DNA of 64,000 nucleotides. It comes from Marthasterias glacialis. Its lineage: Eukaryota > Echinodermata > Asteroidea > Forcipulatida > Asteriidae. Below, piece after piece: positions 1 to 12,700 of this stretch. The stretch is taken from positions 1,366,501 to 1,430,500 of the forward strand of contig OU452234.1 in NCBI GenBank assembly GCA_911728455.2. Reading direction: 5' to 3'. Numbering within the stretch: position 1 is the stretch's first letter; every line of letters begins with the position of its first letter. The notes under the pieces are model-generated. The model had not been told where the DNA came from, ran no database searches, and saw only the letters and a list, made by a program, of their open reading frames with translations. A program made the position numbers and the translations under genes.

Positions 1-60
1 TGGCAGCAGACTTAACCAGGTAAATCCATTGTTTTAACAAATGTGCACATGCTCAGAACA
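1..60 (+). repeat. Dispersed repeat A fragment (GGCAGCAGACTTACCAGGT family)
   Basis: The window opens inside a copy of a repeat also present at 42188-42333, 51455-51535 and 63868-63915. Its upstream CTCF-like half is cut off by the window edge. Confidence 0.7.
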
Positions 61-100
61 CAACATACACTGGAAAAATGTCAGCTGACTTCTGGTGTCT

Positions 101-180
101 CATAGAGCTGCTTAAGCAGAAAATATTACTTAACAGTTTTTGCTAAGCAAAAACAAGCAGGATAGCAGTCACAGATGGCA
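101..180 (+). mobile_element. Repeat B fragment (AGCTGCTTAAGCA family MITE)
   Basis: Contains AGAGCTGCTTAAGCAGAAAA, TTTTTGCTAAGCAAAAACAA and GCAGTCACAGATGG, shared with copies near 20184-20527, 26850-26975, 44962-45122 and 45965-46140. Non-coding, short, internally palindromic. Confidence 0.6.
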
Positions 181-572
181 AGGTTGAGTACTTGAGAAGA
201 GTTAAATAAACAGCGTTTCACAGTGTCTCAAAGTCTCCAATTGAGCTGGTTTCTTGTCCCAAGTGGTCTAAATGTACAGTTGTTATTGATGGCTCTTTTC
301 TACGCCACGGCTTCGGCTGCTGTAACAATAAAAAAAAGTTGGCCACTAAATCTTGCCAACTTTGCATTAAAAAAAACCCACAGTTTCCTTCTTCTGGATG
401 CATTGTTTTTGCATTTGGCCACCCAACTATTTCGTACACTTAGGAGTAAATTTTGGACACATTTTAAAAATGTGTCCAAAATTGCTTAAACTTTACAGCC
501 AAATTTTGGATATCCTAAATTCTAGTCGATATTCTACCCCCTCCCTTTCAATATGTGCCTTTTATTTTGTAC

Positions 573-703
573 CTTAATGCTGAGAGTATTTGTGTACACC
601 ATCTCTTCCATGACTTCTCTTGTATATTTCGTTTGTCTTTCTTGATTCGTTTCAGGAACTGTCGTAGCGACCCCGATGACATGTACTCTGTGATAAAAAT
701 GAC
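573..703 (-). CDS. NRBP1: NRBP1 coding exon 4 (residues 119-161 plus two bases)
   Basis: Acceptor TTTTGAAG|GTCATT and donor AAG|GTACAA. The 43 codons plus AG encode VIFITEYMSSGSLRQFLKRI, then KKDKRNIQEKSWKRWCTQILSAL. This is the hinge and alpha-D/E region. The next exon (carrying the HRD-equivalent loop) is not found between 1 and 572 and must lie outside the window. Confidence 0.95.
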
Positions 704-3700
704 CTTCAAAACAGAAAAGAAAACAGAGCACACATGTAAATACATCAAAAGCAGCTGGGGGTAATCTTATCATGTGTTTTTATTTTTGGATCCTTTTTCG
801 TAGTTTCCTTTCTTGCAGTTTCATTGTTGATGTAGTATATTTTTCATGCTCATGTCAGCAATGGTTCTCTACTAGCAAAGGATCGTGTCCTTAGTAATTT
901 ATTGTAAGGTTTGAATAGTGGGTAAGCGGGACATCAAAGCCATTGATTTGATTTTCTTTTTTTCACTCAGCTTCGTCCAATGAATGTGTTTTGGTTTGAT
1001 TATGTTATGAACAAGGCAATCCTGATCTATCAGAACAGTTTTTATCAATGGCATATCAGTTACCAAATGGATGCAGTTGCAATACAATCACGACGGTGGG
1101 TGGGGCTTAATCATCAGCTCAATAGGGGCATTTCACAAACACTGCGCTATATCATGTGTGTATATACAGTTTGCCCACGATTTGCCATTTTTTCAGTAAT
1201 AGCCGGAAACAGGCCTTTCCAAGTACAAGATTTTACAGTGAGCGAGTTGTCCTTCAAAAAGCAGTCATATTTCTCTGCTGAGTTTGAGGCCATTTTCTCC
1301 CAACTATGCATGTCAACCATTTTCAACTAAACATGCTAAACTGCGCGTGACGCTAAATTGCGACTGTGTTTTTTGTTGTCAGTCGACTGCTTCTTGGACA
1401 AATTTCCTCTCCTGAGCAACATGTAGAGGGCGCACTGTATTTTGAATTTCTTGTATAGAGAGGTTTCACGTGACATCACCCGAGACCTTTTTCTAATGCT
1501 GCGTGCACAAACAGACGCTGAAAATCATTCAGCAGACGACGCATCAGCCATTGAGTTTGTACATGGCTGGACCCAACATGGCTGCGAAATGAGCTTTTAC
1601 CGGCATCTTGCAACCTCTCTATTGGGAAACTGATTCTGATCAGATTGAAAAAAACGATGATCATTCCTTCCAGCCTCAGTTTGGTTTCATTGATTTGAAT
1701 GGGAAAAACCAAGACGGCTGTTCAGTGATAAAGATCTATGTCAGCGCCAGAGTCCTTTGAGGAGAAAGCGGGAGGGGGGAGGGGGGAGCACCGTCACAGT
1801 GGGTGGGAGTTCATATATGTCTCATGAATACAACCTACCCTTGGCTTGACTTCAGTTCTGATATCCGCCCAGTATTTATGAAACTTGACGATGTTGCAGT
1901 GCTCCAGCCCAATCAAGTTATCAAATTTGACTCGGATTTTCTCCTGTAAATGATAAAGCATGAACGGAAATCACATGTTAATGACTCAGGTCTTGGCAAA
2001 GTGAATATGATTAGTTACACGGATGTGGTCATGAAACTTGGAACATTAAGCCGGATGTGGGGAGAACAGTAATGGTGAGGGGGAAATTCAAATGGGGGAA
2101 AAAAAAAAAAAAAAAAAGTTTAACTGAAGTTGACTACCCATCCCATTTTTGCATCCCTGTGTAGATTTTGTTTGTTCTTTCCTTTGTCCCTGTATTTAAA
2201 AACAATATTCCTTGTGGAACATCCCTTGCTTTAGAATTCCCTTGTGGAGACCCACTGTTCCTATTGTCTTCAGTCTCCATTACATGCCCAGGTAGCGAAT
2301 ATTAAACCACCTGGTTCATCATGTATGCTGGTACGCATGATCCATCACCAACTACTATCAAAAGCTGCCTCATTTACAATTTCACTGCTACAATTTACAA
2401 CCAAACAAAAAGCAACCTTGCGATAATGCAATTTTTGATAATCATATCATCCTGAGAAGAGGAATGACTGTCTCCTGGGTGTTTCAATTAATCAGTAGAA
2501 ATTGGATGACCTGTATATACACATTGTCTGAGCCAGCAAACGGAGGTGGTATAAACACACCTTTAGGTAAAATCGGAAAACTGGAACAAAGGTTTCGAAG
2601 CGCGCACAGAGTATGCACTCACCGTGCAACGCTTCATTTCACCTACACAAAGAGGACAGATGGTATTGAATATGTCTCAGATTTTCACCCATTATGCAGA
2701 GTTATTGTTCAATCCCCGATTCCAGACCTTTGTCCCTTTGTTCCAAGAAGACAATAACGAAACTCTGCGAGTTTCCAACTTTGTTTATTCATTGTATTTC
2801 AGCTCAAGAGAGGTAACTCAAGAGTGAACCGAGTTTATAACCTTAGTTCCGGATTGAGGAGCATTCCTCGGCCGTGTCTGAAAGGCCAAGGTTTTGCACT
2901 TCATGGTGTGTGAATTTGACAGTTTCTTAATAGAGGAAACAAAAATCCCAGTGCTTCAAAGAGAATCTTTGTTCTCTTGGCTTTGTCAAGTCAAGGTTTC
3001 TTTGTGCCAGCGATACCTTAAAAGAAAAATGATTCTGGCAATTCTGAAAAAATAATCCCGTCAAGTTGGACGGGCAAATATGGAAGATTCCCAGTAACAA
3101 CTGGTTGAGGATTTACAGACTCTCAACATCACTACAAATGTAGAAATAGGGGTCTGGACATAAAATGGGCTGTATATTTCTTCACTTGATGAGTTAAGTT
3201 CGCATCTTTCAAGAATTTGTGAAGACAAAATGAGGTCTAGAAAGCATCCTGAAATGAGGTAAAATCCTGACATATTACAGCCTGCATACAAAAGCCACAC
3301 TAGATTGATTGTGCTATATTCATTATCATCATCAAATTGGACACAGCCAGGCTAACCTTACGATGCCAGATTAAAAACTCAGAGAGTCGCACGTTCTCAT
3401 CTGAGAGCAAGTTCGGGTGGGTGACAAGAGTTGACTAGACTTAACCATAGTGGATCTAGATGTCAGCCGAACGCTACGTGGTTTGACTAGCTAGTCCAAC
3501 TGAATCAACCTAGCCCTGGAGCACTGTTCCTCTAGTCAATTCACGTGCTACGCCACAATTAATGAGTAGTTCGACGATAACGGAGGGATTTGGTTGAATA
3601 TGATAATAATTTGTCTTTGCAGTGAAATATTTAGTTAATTATTGCACATAGAGATAAAAATAGGAGGGGAAAAACATAGAAAATGAACTTGAAAATGACT

Positions 3701-6700
3701 TGCTAACTTGCTAAATCCTATCGTCTGCTCAACAAGCATACATTGACTTAAATTTACTATATTGACTAGTCGCTCGACTAGACGCGTTCCAGTGAAGAAC
3801 AGATCACGCAAGCGTGGTTTAAATCACAAATTGACTGAAAGTCAGCACCCGAACTTGCTCTGAGCTGCAGAGATAGTCGGATCCCTAGCTGCCTCGTCTC
3901 TATCAAACAATGACAAACCAGGAGACACCAGTTGGATAAGTTTGAACGGGATTCCCGCCCAAGGTAGACTGCCGACCAAGGCTAATGAGTTCTACCTTAC
4001 CCAGGTTTGTGATCAGAGTTGCCCCTCTCCAAGGCAGACTGCCGACCAAGGTTAATGAGTTCTACCTTACCCAGGTTTGTGATCGTAGCTCCCCCTCTCC
4101 TAGGCAGACTGCCACACCAAGGCTAACGAGTTCTACCTACCCGGAGCACCTGGTTTAGGCACCAGGAACATGCCTTTACCCTCTGCCTTTCAGTAAAAAC
4201 AGGGTCAGCACGAGAAGCCAGACCGTAGGGTTTGGTCAAGAGAGGCTATTGTGCAATATTGGTACAGAACATTTTTTCCCCCTGAATTAAACATCTGTGT
4301 TTCGGGCTAACAAGACCTTATCTGGTTACTTTACACAATAATTTGGACAAGAGTGTTTGCTAGATGCCTTAAACCGAATATGAGTAGTTGTGAACCGTCA
4401 TATACAGATCAGCGCTGCGGTTAGCACAATAGGGAGTTTCATTCACATTATAAATATGTCCCCGCAGTTTATTTGTACATGTCTGCCCAGAAATGCATTT
4501 AGCATGCATGTGTGTTCCCATAAGCACTAAATGCTTCAAGAGGGGCTCCTAGGTCAAATGCAGTTTTTGACAAAATGACAAGTCTCTAGCCTCACGTTAA
4601 AACGGTGTAAAATAACATTGTGTTTGATACCCTTCCACTTCCAGTGCAAATTTTGTCCAAATTCAAAAATGTCCACTGTCACATTTCAAATATATGGGTC
4701 TTTACATCGTTGTACAGGATTTTTTTTTTTAGTTCATTCCTGATTTTCGATGACATTCAATCATAATGACATTGAATTTGACACAAAAAATCCTCTTCGG
4801 AATGTAGACCCATTTATTGTTGATATCCAATGACGTCATGTTTCAAATTTTGCTCTGCAAGAGTATCAAATCTTTTGGTCCGAGGAGAGTCGACTTGATG
4901 AGTATCAAATAAAATGACATTTTAAACCATTTTAACATAAGGTTAGACAGTTGTCATTTTGTTCCCACTTTCATAGGACTCTATCTATCGAAAAATGAGT
5001 GGATCACAAAACTGAATTCCACCCTCGAGCCCCTCTTTAGTGTAGCCCAGACGATGTAAATGCTTTCATTTAACGCACTGTGATTCACTACATACAACCA
5101 CAATCCCATATCCAAAGGAACATTTGGAACATTGATTGTATGTTGTGGATGTCACAAGCGGATTGTCAGAGAAATGATACCATGTTCCTGGAGACATTGT
5201 CTAGGCCATGTGTAACAAATGACTCATGCAGCTTAATATTAATGTTTAACATGAATGCTATCTTGTAGTCAATGGATGCATTGGAACATCGCCAAAGGAA
5301 AGCTTTGTGAATGGGGAGGGGACGTCTTTTTCTTGTGGGATATTCAAACAATGGAGGAAATAATAAAAACATAAAAATTGAAGAAAAAAAATGAAAAAAT
5401 ATAGTTAGCTTTTGCAAACTGCTTTTCAACCACAAGGACTTATTGTATAAATACACAAACTGTTAATGGCATCACGTTTCAACCCTAGCAGTCTTTCTCT
5501 AAGGCTATAAATCATTGTGAGCATGTGGGAAAGACTCTACTAGGGTCGAAAAGTGAGGCCATTAACAAATTTTTGCCCAAACAAACAATTAATGCAATAA
5601 ATTAAAAATAAAGAAGTTCAAAAATATTCAACAATAGCAAATAGCATACATACATTTTAACCATATTTTGCATTACTACATGAAACATTTCTGGCAAATC
5701 AACAACAAAACTGCCTCAAAACTCAAAAACTTGATATCCTAAAGTGATTTTGTATAACTTTATTTATTTATGACTGCTTTTGGTGTAAGTTATGTACTTT
5801 TGTAACTGTAATTTTTTGTGTGTTAACTTCAGTGAAATTATATGACTCTATTTATTAAATTTTGAGTTTATGGTCTTTGTGCTTGCTCTGTTTTTAAAAT
5901 GGTTGTACATGTTATACAATGTTTGATATAAATCATATAACAAGTATTTTCAACTCGCGTGACCAGTAGATGTGAGTTTTCTGTTTTTCAACATGGATTA
6001 AGTGGATTGAGTTGAATAGGCCTTATTTTTTACAGCGAGAGGGCACCCTTTGGGTTAGATTGGGGGTCAAACCATAGAAATAGTGTGGTAAACCAGATAC
6101 AATTAGACTTCTGATAAAGCAGTTAATATACAACTTTTGAGGATTTTTAATATCGACAGTTTTACAATGTAGCCAGTGCAAGATATTTACTTTGAAAATT
6201 TGTATTTCTAATGTTTTGAAATATTGTTGTACTTTCAAGATGGAATTAGTAATGTGCCCTCTTGCTGTCAGAAATACGGCCTACTGAAACGATGAAAAGT
6301 GAAAATATAATTTTCTGTTTTGAGAGTAAACAGCGGGATTGCGTTGTTCCCTTATCGATGAGTTTGATGTAAACAAGTAGGATATTGTGGTTGCAGCAAA
6401 TCCCAAGGCACGAAGACGGATGAGCGCTGCCTAGGAATTGAGCAAAGTAAGGTACTCAACATCATCTCCTAATGGCTCTCTCTAGTGGACTTGTTTTTGA
6501 TCGTGACTTCTGTCTACATCAGGGATGATGGGTTGGACTGAGGAAAACAAGTGAGACTAACTGGCTTCATCTTCAAGAAAATACCAAGTGTGAACGATTT
6601 CCCTTAGAAAGCACAGCAAAATGCTACGCAAAATGTATCAAAAATTTATTTTTTACTGGCCCAGAATTTACTTTAAAGACAAGAATCAAAATGAGAAGGA

Positions 6701-9700
6701 ACTTTCTAAACAGTTCGATATGCAAACTGTTTTATTCATTTATTTATTTATTTTTTTAACAAGGGCGAACAGAAGATTGATCTGATTGTCTTATGGTGAG
6801 TATACGTTGATATTCAACAGAATTGAAGTATGTTTACGAGAATCAACCTTCAATTATTCTGGGGAGGTACTATTAATATCATCCAACAGAAAAACACAAG
6901 ATCTTCGGACTTCTCCCAACCTGAATTTACAGTATTTGCCCAATGCTAAAATAACTGGCCTCAGGCTTGCAGTCCAAGGTAAATTTGAATCCCCGTTATT
7001 GTAAGATCATAATTCCAGAATGCAAGTATTACATCAATTCAAACAGTTCGTTTGTGTTTCCCCGTTATTGTAAGATCATAATTCCAGAAAGCAAATATTA
7101 CATCAATTCAAACAGTTCGTTTGTGTTTCCCCGTTATTGTAAGATCATAATTCCAGAATGCAAATATTACATCAATTCAAACAGTTCGTTTGTGTTTCCC
7201 CGTTATTGTAAGATCATAATTCCAGAATGCAAGTATTACATCAATTCAAACAGTTCGTTAGTGTTTCCCCGTTATTGTAAGATCATAATTCCAGAATGCA
7301 AATATTACATCAATTCAAACAGCTCGTTTGTGTTTTCACGAAGCGACGGGCATATACCCGTCGCTTCGTGAAAACACAAAAAGCGTCATTTCGGGATGCT
7401 CGTCCTTTTTACAATTTCTCGAATAAATCATAAATAAATTGATGAATTGATCATAAAAAAATCACATTTGATGAAAGTTTAACTCATAATAAATCACAGG
7501 AGGAAAGTACAGACTTAAAAGAAGAAGCATTGTGCTTTTGTTTTGTAGTTTTGAAATGTGATGATGCTCTTGTGTGATTATCTCCAAACACGATTTTTTC
7601 AAATTTGACATGCCCGTCCCTTCGTGAAAACATTGACGAGTTAATAATCATTATTTGGGTATGCAGAAACGCTACATTTTAATGGATCCACAAACAGTGT
7701 GCACTTTATTGTTATCAAACTCAATTTCATTTTTTTCTTTTGACAACAAAATGCCATGACTTTCAACTTTAGTTTATATATCATGTATCGGCCTGACTGC
7801 ACGTCAACCAACACAGAAAACAAAACCATTTACATCCTTTTCAAAAGGAAATGCGCAACATTGGCTTTTAGAAGAGAGGACATCCTGATAAATCCTCTTC
7901 TTTTCCAGAAATGGATCATAATACAAGCCTGTTCAATACTACTTGTAAATACCACAGACAGTTTATCCATTCTGATTGGTCAAGAGCATGTCACATGGGG
8001 GTGTTTAAACGACTGATAAAGACATGGCCAAGAGTGTTTATAGCCAGTCAGCAGGAATTTAAAAATATATTAAAACCACAGAAAATTGTTACAGATTTTC
8101 CTACATTATTACGCTTTTTAACAAAAAGAACACTTATGAGTGGGGATAAAAAGTAGTAACTCGGTCTTAAACGGCCATTTAAAACCTTGCAGGGCTGTGA
8201 CCATGTGATAAAGGACATTACCTAAGGATCGGTCCTTTATTGCATGGCAACGACCCCACCGGTTTTAAAAGGCCATTTGAGACCTCAGTCACTACTCTTT
8301 CATTCCCTTAATCAAAATTGTTTCTAAGATTTGTTGATTTTCAACAGGTTTGTTATGTTTGAAAACTTTCCCAGCAAATCCACTTCTATTTAAAGGTGCT
8401 ACGCATCTGGGTATCGTGAAATAGAAAATGTATTTCAGCCACACCTGACAATGGTTATGTGTGTGGCTTTGAGATCAACACAAAAACATCTACAAATTTA
8501 GCCTCAACTGGTCCATATGAATGTCTGACATCTTTTTATCAAAAAAATAATAAATAAAGTTAGTTGTTGCTAACTGCTTACCAACCAAAAGGACCTGTGT
8601 TGTATAAATGCAAAAAAAATGTTAATGGCCTCATGTTTTGAGAGTCTTTCTAAAGGCTTTCATTTAATAGCATTTCTATAATTCTTTGACACTTTGCTAC
8701 GATGGTTTCAATTTAGAATTTATAAAATGGAGTTGATTTGCAAAGAGAATCATATCTCTTTTCCTTTTGAAAAAGAAACTAAAGGAGACTTTCAAAAGTG
8801 GAAAATTATAAACGTAAAAAATCAATAAATTGCAGATGCCTTTTATGAAGACAATAAAGACCACTTCTTTTTGCACGCAACATGGGTGACTTTTTTTTTT
8901 TACGCAATATGGGTGACTTTTTTTTGTACGTAATATGGGTGACTTCTTTTTGTACGCAATATGGATGACTTCTTTTTGTACGCAATATGGGTGACTTCTT
9001 TATGCACGCAATATGGGTGACTTCTTTTTGTACGCAATGTTGGTGACTTCTTTTTGTACGCAATATGGATGACTTCTTTATGCACGAAATATGGGTGACT
9101 TCTTTATGCACGCAATATGGGTGACTTCTTTTTGTACGCAATGTTGGTGACTTTTTCTTGTACGCAACACGGATACTTTTTGGTAGGCACACTACAAGCA
9201 TCTTGGGGGAGGGACACATAGGCAACGTTTGACTTCGGACACAATGTGGGCAAATTTTGTGGTTGTGGGGTTTTCTACCATATCTACGCAGGTAAAGGTT
9301 TCTCAGTACTTTTCAATGGGTGAAGCTTCACGATTTGAATAAAAATGAAGTTTGTTTTTCTTTTAATCACCCTTGGCAACAGTCTTTAACTAGGCCGGTG
9401 TAAGGGGAACCTGCAATCCCCCAGAGAGCACGCCAAGCAGGAGCGTGGATTCCACGGAGGAAGTACTAAACACTTTGCAGGAAATCACTGTCCTAGTTTG
9501 TTGTAACCCCTTCACGGTACAAGAAAACCAACGATGAGCATGTAGGTCACCGCAAAACTAGAGAAAAAACAAACTTCAGAAGGGACCCAGAGTTGTCTGA
9601 GTTAGATGGGTGAAGACAGACACAGGAAATTGAGTAATCCTTGGGTATACTCGCACTCTGACAGCTTGGGAAATGCATATCAATTCACAGAAAATCACCA

Positions 9701-12700
9701 AGGGTTTGACTTTGTAGTTATGGAAGTAACATGGGGGGTGAAAAAGTCAACTTCTTGGAGGTAGAAGGAGACAATGCACATGGGTCCGGCACTTAAGTTC
9801 TTGTAAGGGTAGCTTTTCCGAACTTAAGGACACCTACATGAGGAAAATGAGAGTTTTTTCAAGGGGCATCAAGGCAATGACCAGGGGCATGGAGGCAATT
9901 GCCTTGGTAATGTAGCAGGCTTGGGAAGAGTGTAGGGATAGCTGGATAGCGAAAAGAGAAGAAATTTCGGAAGAACTTCTTCCAGTACAAACTGCTCTCT
10001 CGCAGTGAGTTTTTTTGTGGTTGTTGAGTGATGGATGCACTATGCCAGCCTGCAATATAATAATAATAATAATAATAATAGAGTATTTATAGAACACCAG
10101 AGTCCGCCGAAAGATGCTCAGGGAGCACTTAACAAAGGAAATACAAAGAAAACAACACAATTAATTAAAAGAACAATCGGTGAAATGTTGAGCAAACAGA
10201 CGGGTTTCCAACAAGGTTTTGAAGGCAGACATGGACGATGTGCTACGTAATTCTTGTTGCAGAGTGTTCCAAAGGGTAGGACCGGCATGAGAGACGGCCC
10301 GCTGACCCCAGGAACTATTGATGTGGGGGACAGCGAAACATTCGATGATCTGAGTTGCCTACCAGGATTGTAATAACTGAGTATACATGTACTAGTGTTG
10401 TACGCTGGAGTAGTTCCATGCAAGGAGTGAAAGACAAGTAACAAAACCTTGTATTTAATTCGGTCGATAACCGGATGCCAGTGTAATGAATGTAAGATAG
10501 GAGTAATGTGTGATCTACCCGGAGACAATGAAACAATGCGAGCGGCACAGTTTGGGAGCCTTTGAAGGTGGATAAGATGAGTGTATGACATCATGTGATG
10601 TACACGTGTACATGTAGTTCTGTGCACAGTTGTACTGCCGCCAAACATGACCGCCTCCCATAATACTATCATGGTATCATGATAGAGCATCCACTCTCCA
10701 AGCAAGGCGGATTGTGTTATCATGATACGTGACCGCCTCGCTTATAAGCAGTGGCTAGTCAATGGGGTTGCCCTACACAAGCAATAAGCAAATGTTAAAC
10801 AGTGTAGGAGGGTTTTAACCAGCTGCCGCCGGGTTCTTTGATTTTTTGGCCCGACGGGATTGTTTTCTTGGAATTGCCGGAATTATTTTTCTTTGAGAGT
10901 ATCGCTGACATGAAGAAACCTTGACTTGACAGAGCCAAGAGAACAAAGATTCTCTTTCTTGCACAGGGATTTTAGTTTTTTCTGTTGAGAAATTGTCAAA
11001 TACATGCACCGTGAATTGCAAAAGCTCGGCCGTGGGCCATGGCCGAAGATTGGTGCTCAATCTTGGACCAAGGCTAGATTCCTGGTTCACTCTCTGTGTC
11101 TTGTAATCCTCTTCTTGGAACAAAAGGAAAAAGGTCTAGAATCAGGGATTACACAACAGACCTAGGGCCTGTACAACAGCCAAAAGTTGGTGAAATATTC
11201 AACACCATCTGTCCTGTTTGTATGGGTGAAACGAAGCATTACACAGTGTGTACATGCTCTGTGCACACTCAGCAGTGGAATGTCTGGGCGACCTTTGTTC
11301 CGGTATTTCAATTTTATACAATGGCGTGTTTAAACGTCGCCCGACTGCTGATTCAAGAAAGATTTTCGGGGATACACGTCATCTGGCACCAACTAGTTAA
11401 TCAACTTTTCTTCCTGATCTGCTTGCATTAACAATTTCCCACAGTATGATCAACTTCTTTTCAGTCAAGACTAATCTTAGTGAGATAATTTGAACATTCA
11501 AGAAAAAAGAAAGACAAATTTGGAAACAGGCAAAAACCCGCAAAAGGATTCACAAAGTTTCTTGATGATCACAAAACACACTTAGAGATTACAAACTCGG
11601 CCATTCATATTTTCCACGGCACACATGTGTGACACATATTGTAGACATTTCTTGCGGCTGGGTTCTCAACAGTACAAGAGTAGGAGGCTTGGTGTATGCA
11701 ACAAGTTCACATCCTTCATGATACAGAGTTCAAACCACAGTCATTTTTCTTTTTTTTCACTCTCTGACGTAGAACTCGGCTACACCAGAGTAGCGGGCCC
11801 TTGTATGCCATGTGCAATGCAAACACACTTTTCTATCACGACAGACTTTGAGCGAGGTCTGAACACAAAAGACCCCACTTGATTAAAAACCTTATTTGTA
11901 ATAATTATTGGCAGGGGTAGACTTCCGTTTTTGTGGAGGTGCCGCTAGATTCAACAAATCAACATGGGGTGTTGAGCTTTGTCTGAGAGAACTGGGTCGA
12001 GATCAAGGGCCAATATTATAGGGCTTTCCTAAAAGGGTTACTTTGGCTTGTGGCTTAGGCTTCAAACAAACATTTTGACATAGTGATTTCAATATAGCAG
12101 CTTCAGCATGGTGAACAATGGCTAAGCCATCCAGAGCCAGAACCTCTGAGAGTCAAGCTAAATTTGCCTGGCAGAATTGGTTGCGTGTCGGTGAATATTT
12201 CATCTCATACACCGTAATCCAACTCTTTGAATTACTAACCAGGATCTTTCCTTTATATAACTCTCACAAAGTTCACTATAATTCAACAGAAATAGCTGCT
12301 TCACTCTGATAGATCTTAAGATCTTCAGAGTTTACAAAAATTGAGATTGAAGCAATAAAATTTACTTGCAACAACTGTGTACCAAAATATGTCGTTTACA
12401 TTTCCCTCCTTTGTAAGAGATTTTAAAAATCAGTTCCTTGCATCAAGCAGTTTATAAGATAGTTACACTTGAAAGCTGCTCGCTTGATATGTTGATCCCA
12501 CTGTTTTTTTCTATTTATTTATTTATTTGTTTATTTTTTGTATCTATTTAAAGGTAGAATACAGCACGGTTTTTCACTATTTTCTTCTGACTCAGATGAC
12601 GGAGAAGTCCAAATTTTCACATTTTTTTTTCCTTCATGGACACATTAAATCACACGAAGTAAGTGCACTGTACTATCAGCTTTGCATTTCACCTTTATGT

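Noticed and set aside
6991-7335. CRISPR-like array
   Set aside because: Units are contiguous 69-bp tandem copies without variable spacers, in a eukaryotic intron.
6967-7371. 134-residue repeat protein at the 69-bp array
   Set aside because: Open only because 69 is a multiple of three; no family similarity, and the frame ends in the palindrome.
7756-8156. Two overlapping 81-86 residue frames
   Set aside because: They overlap a repeat-like region next to the foldback at 8150; no domain recognised.
8806-9225. 139-residue minus-strand frame with Lys/Ser/His repeats
   Set aside because: The 26-bp minisatellite read through all three frames; no start context or domain.
10118-10723. 201-residue minus frame as an intact gene
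   Set aside because: It is a LINE C-terminus that loses the correct frame before GPTLWNTL and has no upstream domains.
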